A stretch of DNA of 8,363 nt. Source: Archangium sp. (lineage in GTDB: Bacteria > Myxococcota > Myxococcia > Myxococcales > Myxococcaceae). Both the position numbers and the translations under genes were made by a program. Location: contig JAEUJT010000275.1 of assembly GCA_016793525.1 (NCBI GenBank), positions 1-8,363 on the forward strand, in the 5' to 3' direction. This document shows, piece by piece, positions 1 to 7,791 of this stretch (its first letter is position 1; every line of letters begins with the position of its first letter). The notes below the pieces were generated by a model. The model had not been told where the DNA came from. It worked only from the letters and a program-made list of their open reading frames with translations, and made no database searches.

Positions 1-355
1 CCTGAACATTCCCTTCTCGTTCGCGAACAACGCCACCATTGGCCTTGGCGTCGAGCCCGGCATCGTCGCGTCGTACGAGCTGACGGAGCGCGCTGAGATC
101 TTCACGGGCGCCCTCGTCTCGTACAACCAGCAGATCTGGTCGCGCACGGCGTCGCAGAGCGCCACCTACGCGGGCTTCACCGGCACGCTGCGCGGCGGCT
201 TCGCGTACGCGATCATGTCGAAGGCCGGCATCTTCGTGAACGTCGACCTGTACGCGGGCTACGAGCCGGTTCGCCGCAAGATCGTCATCGGCGACCAGAA
301 CACCGGTCTCGCCCTCGGCGCGGCGATCACCGCCGGCTTCCAGATGTCGCTGTAA
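1..355 (+). CDS. Probable outer-membrane beta-barrel protein, C-terminal part
   Basis: This is the 3' end of a gene that begins before the window. It is read from base 2 and stops with TAA at 353-355, leaving 117 residues. The visible part has alternating polar and hydrophobic stretches rich in Gly, Tyr, Phe and Thr (for example TYAGFTGTLRGGFAYAI and GIFVNVDLYAGYEPV), separated by short polar turns. It ends in an amphipathic strand finishing FQMSL. This pattern resembles transmembrane beta-strands of an outer-membrane barrel, and a hydrophobic C-terminal strand is what barrel assembly usually recognises. There is no conserved motif that would name a family, so the substrate or role is unknown. 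A strong terminator follows 25 bases after the stop, so this is the last gene of its transcript. A periplasmic beta-sandwich protein is the main alternative. Confidence 0.6.
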   Translation, partial: LNIPFSFANNATIGLGVEPGIVASYELTERAEIFTGALVSYNQQIWSRTASQSATYAGFTGTLRGGFAYAIMSKAGIFVNVDLYAGYEPVRRKIVIGDQNTGLALGAAITAGFQMSL

Positions 356-379
356 GTCGAGCTTCGCTGAAGGCGGTAC

Positions 380-425
380 AACGCGCGGTCGTCGCTCACG
401 AAGCGATGGCCGCGCGTTTTTCTTT
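380..425 (+). terminator. Strong intrinsic (Rho-independent) terminator
   Basis: Bases 380-396 pair with 402-418 to give an uninterrupted 17-bp stem (two of the pairs are G-U) closed by a 5-base loop, CACGA. The run TTTTTCTTT (417-425) follows directly. The stem is very GC-rich at its base (CGCGCGG with CCGCGCG). It lies 25 bases after the stop of the upstream beta-barrel gene and is oriented to end that transcript. There is no A-tract on the left side, so it should not work well for the opposite strand. It overlaps the 3' end of the convergent DUF1232 gene, whose stop codon falls at the top of the hairpin. Confidence 0.88.
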
Positions 426-593
426 GGCCGTACGCAGCACGAGCCCCAGCGCGGTCGCCACCGCCGCGGCGTCGTCGAGCATGCCCAGCACAGGCACGAC
501 GTCGGGTACCAGGTCGACCGGCAGCACCACGTACAGCAGCGTCGCCAGGCCGACCCACGTGCGCCACCGAGGGGAGAGGTGTCGAAGGCCCAT
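396..593 (-). CDS. Small DUF1232 (YkvA-like) membrane protein
   Basis: A 65-residue protein starting at ATG (593-591) and stopping with TGA (398-396). Its centre, LYVVLPVDLVPDVVPVLGMLDDAA (residues about 20-43), matches the DUF1232 signature: a short hydrophobic segment with a Pro-x-Asp-x-x-Pro-Asp pattern and a following Gly-x-x-Asp-Asp. Residues 12-38 are hydrophobic enough to be membrane-associated. The tail KEKRA is basic and probably cytoplasmic. The molecular function of DUF1232 proteins is not established. No clear Shine-Dalgarno sequence precedes the ATG. It diverges from the polyphosphate kinase gene with 68 bases between the two starts, so that gap must hold promoters for both. Its last codons are encoded inside the terminator of the neighbouring convergent gene. 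Confidence 0.78.
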   Translation of the reverse strand: MGLRHLSPRWRTWVGLATLLYVVLPVDLVPDVVPVLGMLDDAAAVATALGLVLRTAKEKRAAIAS

Positions 594-661
594 GCTCAGA
601 CAACGCGCGGCGTGGAAAACGATTTCAGCGCGGCCTGGCGCGGTGCGACACTCGCGGAATC

Positions 662-1441
662 ATGGGCAAAAAGAAGAAGGCGTGGTCGGACACCACCCGC
701 GAATCGTACGACTTTCACGTGCACCCGGCGGGGACACTGCGGCTCGATGAGATCGACCTCGACGAGCGCGTGACCGACAAGAAGGGCGCCGACGACGAGC
801 TCGAGGAGCTGCAGGAGAAGCTGTTCGAGCTTCAGGTGCGATACTGGCTCGAGAAGCGCCAGGCGGTGCTCGTGTTCGAAGGCTGGGACGCGGCGGGGAA
901 AGGCGGCGCCATCAAGCGGCTCACGGCGCTCATGGATCCGCGCGGGTACAAGGTGTGGCCCATCGCCGCACCAGGCGAGGAGGAGCGCTCGCATCACTAC
1001 CTCTACCGCTTCTCGACGCGCATGCCGCCTCGGGGCACGTTGGCGATCTTCGATCGCAGTTGGTACGGCCGGGTGCTCGTCTAGCGCGTCGAGGGCTTCG
1101 CCAGCGCCAAGGAGTGGAACCGCGCGTACGACGAGATCAACGCGTTCGAGCGCATGCACACCGACGACGGCCTGACGATGGTGAAGTTCTTCCTCCACAT
1201 CGACTCCGACACGCAGCTCGAGCGCTTCAAGGCCCGCGAGAAAGACCCGATCAAGAACTTCAAGATCGGCCCCGACGACTGGCGCAATCGAAAGCGCCGC
1301 AAAGACTACGAGGCCGCGTACCAAGACATGTTCGACCGCACCCACCGACCTGACGCCCCGTGGGTGCCCGTACCGGCGAATGACAAGCGCATGGCTCGGC
1401 TCATCGTGCTGCGAACTGCCGTGCGCGCGCTCGACACGTGA
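662..1441 (+). pseudogene. ppk2: Polyphosphate kinase 2 (PPK2) family, interrupted by an amber codon
   Basis: The frame encodes a PPK2-family protein of 259 codons counting an internal TAG at codon 141 (1082-1084). PPK2 enzymes transfer phosphate between polyphosphate and nucleotides in the cytoplasm. Visible features are a Walker A loop GWDAAGKGG (residues 74-82, Lys80), a Walker B/catalytic segment FDRSWYGR (130-137, Asp131), and, after the stop, the basic lid KARE...KDPIKNFK plus the C-terminal APWVPVPANDK that typifies the family. The family sequence at the break is normally VLV-E-RVEGF, so GAG to TAG is a one-base change. The rest is in frame with no further damage, giving a normal family length. 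As written, translation would stop after 140 residues, before the lid, and the product should be inactive. The damage is therefore either very recent or a sequencing error. TAG is used as a normal stop elsewhere in the window (3095-3097), which argues against codon reassignment. Confidence 0.88.
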
Positions 1442-3108
1442 GGTGCGTCGCGCTCGCACTGACGGTGTCGATCTCCGCTCTGGCTGATCCAGTTGCGGTG
1501 GCTCGACGTGGGCCCGCGTCGCTCGTGGTCGACGGAGATCTCGTCGACTGGAACCTGGGCCGTTTCTCGGTGGCACCTCCAACTTTTTTTGGCGACGGCA
1601 CCACGTTCACCGAAGAAGGCCGAGTCACCTCGAACGACGATCAGTCTGCGCAGCTGTTTTTTGCGTACCGAGCTGGCGAGTTGCTCATGGCGGCGGCGGT
1701 GCGCGACGACGACGTGCAGTCGAAGCCCGCCGGCGAGCAGTGGCGCGGCGATGGCCTCGAGCTGCTCGTCCCTCGGCGTGGGGCGCCCATGCTGCACCTC
1801 GGCGTCAACCCCGTCGGCGACGTACACGTGTTCTCGAAGGGTGCCGACAAAGACATTCGCGCCGCGGCGCAGCTCGTGCCCGGCGGGTGGCACGTCGAGG
1901 TGCGAATTCCATTCTCCGCGCTGGGGCTCACCGGCCGTGAAGCGTCGGTGCCGCTGAACATCGCGATGCGCGACGTCGATGCTGCTGACTCCGTGCCTGC
2001 ACACCGGGTGTGGAGCGGTCAGCGCCACGGCCTCCCCGCCTCCGCGGGAACATTGCTGCTCGACGTGAGCCCGCCCCCGGCCTCCACCTGGCCGACCTGC
2101 GCACCGTGGAAGGGCGTGGTCTCCGTGCGTGCGCCGCTGACCGTGAAGGGCCGCGCGCTGATGGCCGGAGCCGCTCCCGTGGTGCTGCGCATGGTGAACT
2201 TTCAGTCGGCCCGCGCGAACTGGCAGACCTTCTGGACCTCGTTCGACGAGGCGCAGATTCGCCGCGACCTCGATTCGGCGCAGCGGCTCCGCGCCAACGC
2301 GGTTCGGCTCTTCGTCTTCGACGCGGCGTTCGGCATTCCCGAGGTGAAGCCTCAAATGCTCGAGCGCCTCCGCTTCGTCGTGCGCGAAGCCGCGTCGCGC
2401 GGGATTCTCAGCGTGGTGAGCTTCTTCCCCTTCAAGAAGGAGTTCCGCCGCGAATGGTACGGCCCGATGCGCGAGCACCTCGAGGCCGTGGTTTCGGCGT
2501 TCCGCGGAGATCCCTCCATCGCGATGTGGGACCTGATGAACGAGCCCGACCACGCGTGGGCGCTCAGCGACGGCGGCGTGACGGTGAGCGACGTGTCGAA
2601 CTGGGCAACCGAGATGGCGAAGGCCGTTCGCGCTGTGGATCCAACGCACCTCGTGACCGTGGGCCAGGCGGGCCATTTCATCGATGCCGCGCAGGTGACG
2701 CCGGAGAACGCACTGCCCTTCGTCGATGTGCAGTCGGTGCACTGGTACGGAGAACCTGACAGTGTCAAGTCGTGGTTCCAGCGCGCGACCGAGCGCACAT
2801 CGGGTGCCGTGGTGCTCCAAGAAGTCGGCACCACCAATCTCTTCTTCAGCGAAGCAGAGGCGTCGTCACGGCTCGACGCGGTGTGCGCCGAAGCGGCGAA
2901 ACACGGCTTCGCCGGCGTCGGGTATTGGGAGCTGTTCGATCACCCGGTCGGCTCCATGGCGCACCAGACTCCGCGCTGGAGCGAGTCGGTGGAGAACGAC
3001 TTCGGGCTCCTCACCGCCGATGGCCGGCCGAAGCAGCAGGCTGCGTCGTTCTGCAGGTGCCTCGCGGTGCCGCAGCTGCGCGTTGAGCGCCCGGCTACCG
3101 CGAAGTGA
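1438..3108 (+). CDS. Exported CBM9-like / GH5-like glycoside hydrolase
   Basis: A 556-residue protein starting at GTG (1438-1440), which overlaps the TGA of the PPK2 frame. This start gives a plausible signal peptide (hydrophobic residues 3-16, cleavage near ALA-DP). Residues about 28-210 look like a CBM9/DOMON-type beta-sandwich: VVDGDLVDW, then the WRGDGLEL and VEVRIPFSALG patterns seen in such domains. Residues about 235-540 form a GH5-like (beta/alpha)8 barrel. The probable acid/base is Glu369 in WDLMNEPD and the nucleophile Glu462 in VVLQEVG; HWYGEP (435-440) and YWELFD (496-501) are typical barrel-end aromatic motifs. It should therefore be a retaining glycosidase acting on a beta-glycan such as a glucan or mannan outside the cytoplasm; the substrate cannot be read from sequence. 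No Shine-Dalgarno is visible, so translation probably depends on coupling to PPK2. Its 3' end overlaps the convergent gene by 14 bases. Confidence 0.85.
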   Translation: MRCVALALTVSISALADPVAVARRGPASLVVDGDLVDWNLGRFSVAPPTFFGDGTTFTEEGRVTSNDDQSAQLFFAYRAGELLMAAAVRDDDVQSKPAGEQWRGDGLELLVPRRGAPMLHLGVNPVGDVHVFSKGADKDIRAAAQLVPGGWHVEVRIPFSALGLTGREASVPLNIAMRDVDAADSVPAHRVWSGQRHGLPASAGTLLLDVSPPPASTWPTCAPWKGVVSVRAPLTVKGRALMAGAAPVVLRMVNFQSARANWQTFWTSFDEAQIRRDLDSAQRLRANAVRLFVFDAAFGIPEVKPQMLERLRFVVREAASRGILSVVSFFPFKKEFRREWYGPMREHLEAVVSAFRGDPSIAMWDLMNEPDHAWALSDGGVTVSDVSNWATEMAKAVRAVDPTHLVTVGQAGHFIDAAQVTPENALPFVDVQSVHWYGEPDSVKSWFQRATERTSGAVVLQEVGTTNLFFSEAEASSRLDAVCAEAAKHGFAGVGYWELFDHPVGSMAHQTPRWSESVENDFGLLTADGRPKQQAASFCRCLAVPQLRVERPATAK

Positions 3109-3795
3109 AGTCGGGCAGCCGACCGTTCAATTTCGTCTCGCGCCGCAGCACGTCGCTCCACGGCGCGCGTTTGGCGATGACGATGGCGCGCTCGCATTCA
3201 GCCCACACCAACGGCCCCAGCAGCTGCCAGTTCGGTGGATCCACGACGGTCAGCTCGAGGCCGCCCACGGTGAACTCGACGCGCAGCGGCGCGCTGTCAT
3301 CTGCCGGCGTCACCGCGGCCATCGCCTTCTCCAGCCCCGTGCGCACGCGCGCTACCAGCTCGGCATCGACGCGACGGTCAGCCGTCGGACCGAGGAGCAT
3401 CGCGAGCCCGTCGGTGTGAATGCGCACGACCTTCGCCGTTGCGCACGCGGCCTTCATCGCATCGACCATTGCGCGCAGGGCCGCGTGGCCGGCCTCGAAG
3501 CCGTAGCGCATGTTGAACAGCGTGAAGGCCACCGGGTCGACCACCACCGCGCCCATCACCCAGCCGTCGGCGTGCCCGTGGGTGGAGAGGTCGTACTCCT
3601 CCTTGAGCAACGTGCCCTGCGTCAGCGCGAGCGCGTGAAACGCCCCCGTCACCGCGTCGGGGCGACCGGTGCGGTGGAGCTCGGCTTCGACCAGCGCGTC
3701 GACGAGGAACGACGCCGCGTCGCTCCGGCCCACCGCGCGAGGGAACAGCGCCAGGAGCGCCTTCTCACTCCGCTCCGAAATCGTCGACGGCGTCG

Positions 3796-3799
<4 letters not shown>
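3095..3799 (-). CDS. Degenerate GGDEF-domain protein (no known name)
   Basis: A 234-residue soluble protein starting at GTG (3799-3797), whose first bases overlap the glmS stop (GTGA), and ending at TAG. Residue spacing follows a diguanylate cyclase GGDEF domain: DAVTGAF (48-54) sits where DxLTGxxN belongs; VVVD (85-88) matches the first metal-binding Asp; N96, G100, G104 and LR (108-109) align without gaps to the conserved Asn, Gly, Gly and Leu-Arg; VRIHTDGLAMLL (125-136) replaces xRxGGDEFxxLL; and WAECERAIVIAK (199-210) matches the C-terminal ADxALYxAK helix. The signature is HTDGL, the guanine-binding Asp is His105, and no RxxD inhibitory site is present. It is therefore probably not an active cyclase and may act as a nucleotide sensor or a protein-binding module. 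Residues 1-45 match nothing I recognise. The homology is my reading by eye. Translational coupling suggests it is made in step with GlmS. Confidence 0.7.
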
Positions 3800-5631
<1,832 letters not shown>

Positions 5632-5638
5632 GGAATGT

Positions 5639-5644
5639 CTCCTT
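5639..5644 (-). promoter_or_regulatory. Ribosome binding site of glmS
   Basis: The minus strand reads AAGGAG followed by 7 bases (ACATTCC) and the ATG of glmS. It is among the best Shine-Dalgarno matches in the window and fixes the start at MCGIVG, which places the catalytic Cys at position 2 as required for N-terminal processing. Confidence 0.85.
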
Positions 5645-5669
5645 CAGTGCTCCACCGCGGGTGCGGCAT

Positions 5670-7079
5670 TCAACCCTGGGAGAGGCGTTTTTGTGCCGCC
5701 CGCCGCGATTCGGCCCAGTTCGCGCGTACCGTCTGCGGCGTACGCGAGAGCGCAAGGGCGTTGGAGGGTACGTTTTTGGTGATGGTGCTGCCCGCTGCCA
5801 CAAACGCGCCATCGCCCACCGTGACTGGCGCCACGAGCTGGGTGTCGCTGCCGATGAAGACGCCGTCGCCCAGCACCGTCTGGTGTTTGTTTACGCCGTC
5901 GTAGTTGCAGGTGATGGTGCCCGCGCCGATGTTGCAGTTGGCGCCGATCTCCGCGTCTCCCAGGTACGCCAGGTGGCCTGCCTTGGAGCCCTTCTTCAGG
6001 CGCGCCTTCTTCGTCTCCACGAAGTTACCGATGTGCACGCCCTCGTCGAGCACCGTGCCGGGCCGCAGCCGCGCGAAGGGCCCGACGTGGCACGCCGGGC
6101 CGACCACCGCTTCTTCGAGCACCGAATACGGCTTCACATGGGAGTCGTCGCCCACGGTGGAGTGCACCAGCACGCAGCCGCTGTCGACGTGCACCCGCGC
6201 GCCGATTTCACACTCCCCGCTGATCGTGACGTTGGGGGCGATGATGGTGTCGGGGCCGATCTCCACACCTTCGTCGATGAAGGTGCTCGCCGGGTGTTGC
6301 AGCGTCACGCCCGCGAGCTGGTGGCGCCGGTTGATGCGCGCGCGGAGGACCTCGGTGCGCTCGGCGAGCTCGACCCGGTCGTTGATGCCCGCGAGCTCGG
6401 CGGCGTCGGCCTCGACCGCGGTGACCGTGCCCACCTTCGCCGCGGCGGCGACGATGTCGGTGAGGTACAGCTCGCCCTGCGCGTTCTGCGGCGTGAGTTT
6501 TTCCAGCGCGCCCCACAGAAACGTGGAGTCGACGAGGTACAGCCCGGCGTTCACCTCGCGCACCTCACGCTGGGCCGGCGTCGCGTCGCGCTCTTCGACG
6601 ATGCTCACCACGCGCTGCGCTCCGTCGCGGATGATGCGGCCGTAGCCAGTTGGGCTCGGCGGCCGGCAGGTCAACATCGCCAGCGGGCCCGGTGCGGCCT
6701 TGGCGGCGTCGTGGAGCCGCTTCAACGTCTCCGCCGTCACCAGCGGCACGTCACCGGAGAGAATGAGGACCTTGCCGTTGAACCCAGCCAGCGCCGTACG
6801 CGCGGCGGCCGCCGCATCGCCCGTTCCACGTTGTTGCGATTGGGTCGCAAATGCGACTGGGTTGCCAGAGAAGGCGTTGCCCAGCGCGCTTTGTACGGCC
6901 TCTCCGTGGTGGCCGATGACCGCGACCACCGGCGACGCGCCGATCTCGAACGCGCGCGTCATCGGGTACCAGGCCATGGGGCGGCCGAGGAGCGTGTGGA
7001 GCACTTTCGGGGTGGTCTCGGACTTCATGCGGGTGCCCTTGCCCGCGCACAGCACCACGGCGGCCAGCGCCTGAGTCAT
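5670..7079 (-). CDS. glmU: Bifunctional GlmU: GlcN-1-P acetyltransferase / GlcNAc-1-P uridylyltransferase
   Basis: A 469-residue cytoplasmic enzyme (456 in E. coli). It acetylates glucosamine-1-phosphate and couples the product to UTP, giving UDP-GlcNAc. The N-terminal nucleotidyltransferase domain (about 1-235) has the signature [10 protein letters not shown] (11-20) with PKVLH (24-28), LSGDVPL (107-113) with metal-binding Asp110, VNAGLY (176-181) and GINDR (231-235). Cys11 stands where Ala is more usual. From about 255 on, a left-handed beta-helix of hexapeptide repeats carries the acetyltransferase: RLRPGT (337-342), [13 protein letters not shown] (363-375) with catalytic His369, and [13 protein letters not shown] (383-395). 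All key residues are present. The ATG start is supported by AAGAGG six bases upstream and by the family N-terminus. It lies 32 bases after a small ORF and 38 bases before glmS, inside one minus-strand cluster. Confidence 0.98.
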   Translation of the reverse strand: MTQALAAVVLCAGKGTRMKSETTPKVLHTLLGRPMAWYPMTRAFEIGASPVVAVIGHHGEAVQSALGNAFSGNPVAFATQSQQRGTGDAAAAARTALAGFNGKVLILSGDVPLVTAETLKRLHDAAKAAPGPLAMLTCRPPSPTGYGRIIRDGAQRVVSIVEERDATPAQREVREVNAGLYLVDSTFLWGALEKLTPQNAQGELYLTDIVAAAAKVGTVTAVEADAAELAGINDRVELAERTEVLRARINRRHQLAGVTLQHPASTFIDEGVEIGPDTIIAPNVTISGECEIGARVHVDSGCVLVHSTVGDDSHVKPYSVLEEAVVGPACHVGPFARLRPGTVLDEGVHIGNFVETKKARLKKGSKAGHLAYLGDAEIGANCNIGAGTITCNYDGVNKHQTVLGDGVFIGSDTQLVAPVTVGDGAFVAAGSTITKNVPSNALALSRTPQTVRANWAESRRAAQKRLSQG

Positions 7080-7085
7080 GAGCAG

Positions 7086-7091
7086 CCTCTT
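7086..7091 (-). promoter_or_regulatory. Ribosome binding site of glmU
   Basis: The minus strand reads AAGAGG, then CTGCTC, then the glmU ATG. The spacing of six bases is normal. Its presence indicates that glmU starts translation independently of the small ORF that stops 32 bases before it. Confidence 0.7.
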
Positions 7092-7111
7092 CTCAGAGGC
7101 ATTTCACGCGG

Positions 7112-7264
7112 TCAACGAGCGCCGACGCGCGACAGCAGCGGTCGGGGAAGCGGCGCGGGTGCCTCGGCGCGAACCTCGACACCCAGCTGGCCGGAGCCAG
7201 GCAGCACGGTGACATGGAACGACGGCGCGATGACGGTGATGGGCGACGGCGTATGGGGGATCAT
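7112..7264 (-). CDS. Small 50-residue ORF between the PilZ gene and glmU
   Basis: A minus-strand ORF starting at ATG (7264-7262) and ending at TGA (7114-7112). Its start overlaps the stop of the PilZ gene as ATGA, the classic arrangement for translational coupling. The predicted peptide begins MIPHTPSPITVIAPSFHVTV and has a hydrophobic beta-like stretch (HVTVLPGSGQLGVEVRAE, residues 17-34), then a Pro/Arg-rich tail (PAPLPRPLLSRVGAR). There is no signal peptide or transmembrane helix. It fills almost the whole 181-base gap between the PilZ gene and glmU. I do not recognise a family. Support comes only from the overlap and from filling the gap without leaving waste space. It could be chance, since long open frames are common at this GC content. 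Confidence 0.45.
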   Translation of the reverse strand: MIPHTPSPITVIAPSFHVTVLPGSGQLGVEVRAEAPAPLPRPLLSRVGAR

Positions 7265-7602
7265 CGAAGGGCTCCAACCAGCGCCCGTTGGGCGACGAAG
7301 CCCTGGAGCGCCTCACGCTGCGACGGCAGCAAGTCCAAGAAGCGAACACCCATGCCGGCCACGGCCAACACGCCGCCTCGCACCGTGCGCACCACCTTGC
7401 CCAGCACGGTGAAGGCGCGGCGGCCCGGCAGCTCGATGCGCAGCGTGATGTGCCGGCCTTCAGGCACCAGCGCGGGGGTTTTCACGAAGATGCCCGACGA
7501 CGAGATGTCGACCGCCTCCGCGAAGACCGGCTCATTCCAGCTCCAGAAACGAACGGGTCCGGTGAGCGGAACACGTACATCGATGTCAGGTCGTGCACCC
7601 AT
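7261..7602 (-). CDS. PilZ-domain protein, incomplete RxxxR motif
   Basis: A 113-residue single-domain protein from ATG (7602-7600). A TTG six codons upstream (7620) is possible, but neither start has a clear Shine-Dalgarno. PilZ domains bind cyclic di-GMP and pass the signal to partner proteins. The fold pattern is clear: VRVPLTGPVRFW (9-20), then DISSSGIFVKT (32-42), which holds an intact DxSxxG motif, PEGRHITLRIELPG (47-60), LGKVVRTV (67-74) and GMGVRFLDL (83-91). The first arginine of the upstream RxxxR motif appears to be Asp6, with only Arg10 kept, so ligand binding may be weak or absent. The GMGVRF ending is common in the PilZ-like paralogues of myxobacteria. It is the first gene of the minus-strand cluster and overlaps the next ORF by ATGA, so it is probably expressed with glmU and glmS. 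Confidence 0.85.
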   Translation of the reverse strand: MGARPDIDVRVPLTGPVRFWSWNEPVFAEAVDISSSGIFVKTPALVPEGRHITLRIELPGRRAFTVLGKVVRTVRGGVLAVAGMGVRFLDLLPSQREALQGFVAQRALVGALR

Positions 7603-7754
7603 GACGAGGTGCGTCAGCAATGCCAGTGCCAGGAAGTGTTTTCAGCTGGTTATGCGTCGTTCAAGGCGCTGGGAAGCACGCGTCCATGGCATCCGTGCCA
7701 CACCTGGAGCGAGGGCGCGGGAGGGGAGGCGGCGCACGTCGGCGTCTCGGCCCA

Positions 7755-7766
7755 AACAGCGCTGTT
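7755..7766. repeat. 12-base perfect palindrome, possible operator
   Basis: The sequence AACAGCGCTGTT is its own reverse complement. It lies 25 bases upstream of the ATG of the transpeptidase gene, where a bound regulator could block transcription or initiation. No T-run follows it, so it is not a terminator. No known regulator is recognised from the motif. Confidence 0.35.
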
Positions 7767-7782
7767 CGGCGCGCCGGTATAT

Positions 7783-7787
7783 GGAGG
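7783..7787 (+). promoter_or_regulatory. Ribosome binding site of the transpeptidase gene
   Basis: GGAGG is followed by CGTG and then ATG at 7792. The four-base spacing to the ATG is rather short, and only one base would remain before the alternative GTG at 7789. The site therefore favours the ATG as the start. Confidence 0.6.
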
Positions 7788-7791
7788 CGTG

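Larger units (their letters stand above)
7603..7791. promoter_or_regulatory. Divergent intergenic region with inverted repeats
   Basis: This 189-base gap separates the starts of the PilZ gene (left, -) and the gamma-glutamyltranspeptidase gene (right, +), so it must carry promoters for both unless the genes are driven from elsewhere. I could not find a convincing -35/-10 pair on either strand. It holds a direct repeat TGCCAGTGCCAG (7621-7632), an inverted repeat TGGCA-N4-TGCCA (7687-7700) and a 12-base perfect palindrome AACAGCGCTGTT (7755-7766), the last about 25 bases before the transpeptidase start. These are candidate operator sites only. Frames open across the gap look like shadows. Confidence 0.45.

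Noticed and set aside
1082..1084. Pyrrolysine insertion or amber reassignment
   Set aside because: The family residue here is an ordinary Glu, no pyl genes are visible, and TAG serves as a normal stop at 3095-3097.
596..1582. A 328-codon - strand frame opposite the PPK2 gene, considered as the real gene because PPK2 carries a stop
   Set aside because: The + strand has unmistakable PPK2 motifs on both sides of the amber codon, while the - strand translation has no recognisable domain.
1584..1590. Run of seven T in the GH5 gene as a frameshift or slippage site
   Set aside because: The frame is intact on both sides with sensible protein sequence, so no frameshift is needed.
1306..2820. A 504-codon open frame on the - strand opposite the GH5 gene
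   Set aside because: Arg/His-rich low-complexity translation, antisense to a gene with clear catalytic motifs; a shadow frame.
3110..3123. Hairpin GTCGG-GCAG-CCGAC just after the GH5 stop, as a terminator
   Set aside because: The stem is only 5 bp and the following bases (CGTTCAATTTCG) are not a T-tract.
5632..5669. glmS ribozyme/riboswitch in the leader
   Set aside because: Only 38 bases separate glmU and glmS, far too short, and the known ribozyme occurs mainly in Gram-positive bacteria.
7687..7700. TGGCA-N4-TGCCA read as a sigma-54 promoter
   Set aside because: On neither strand do GG and GC fall at the -24/-12 spacing; it fits a simple inverted repeat better.
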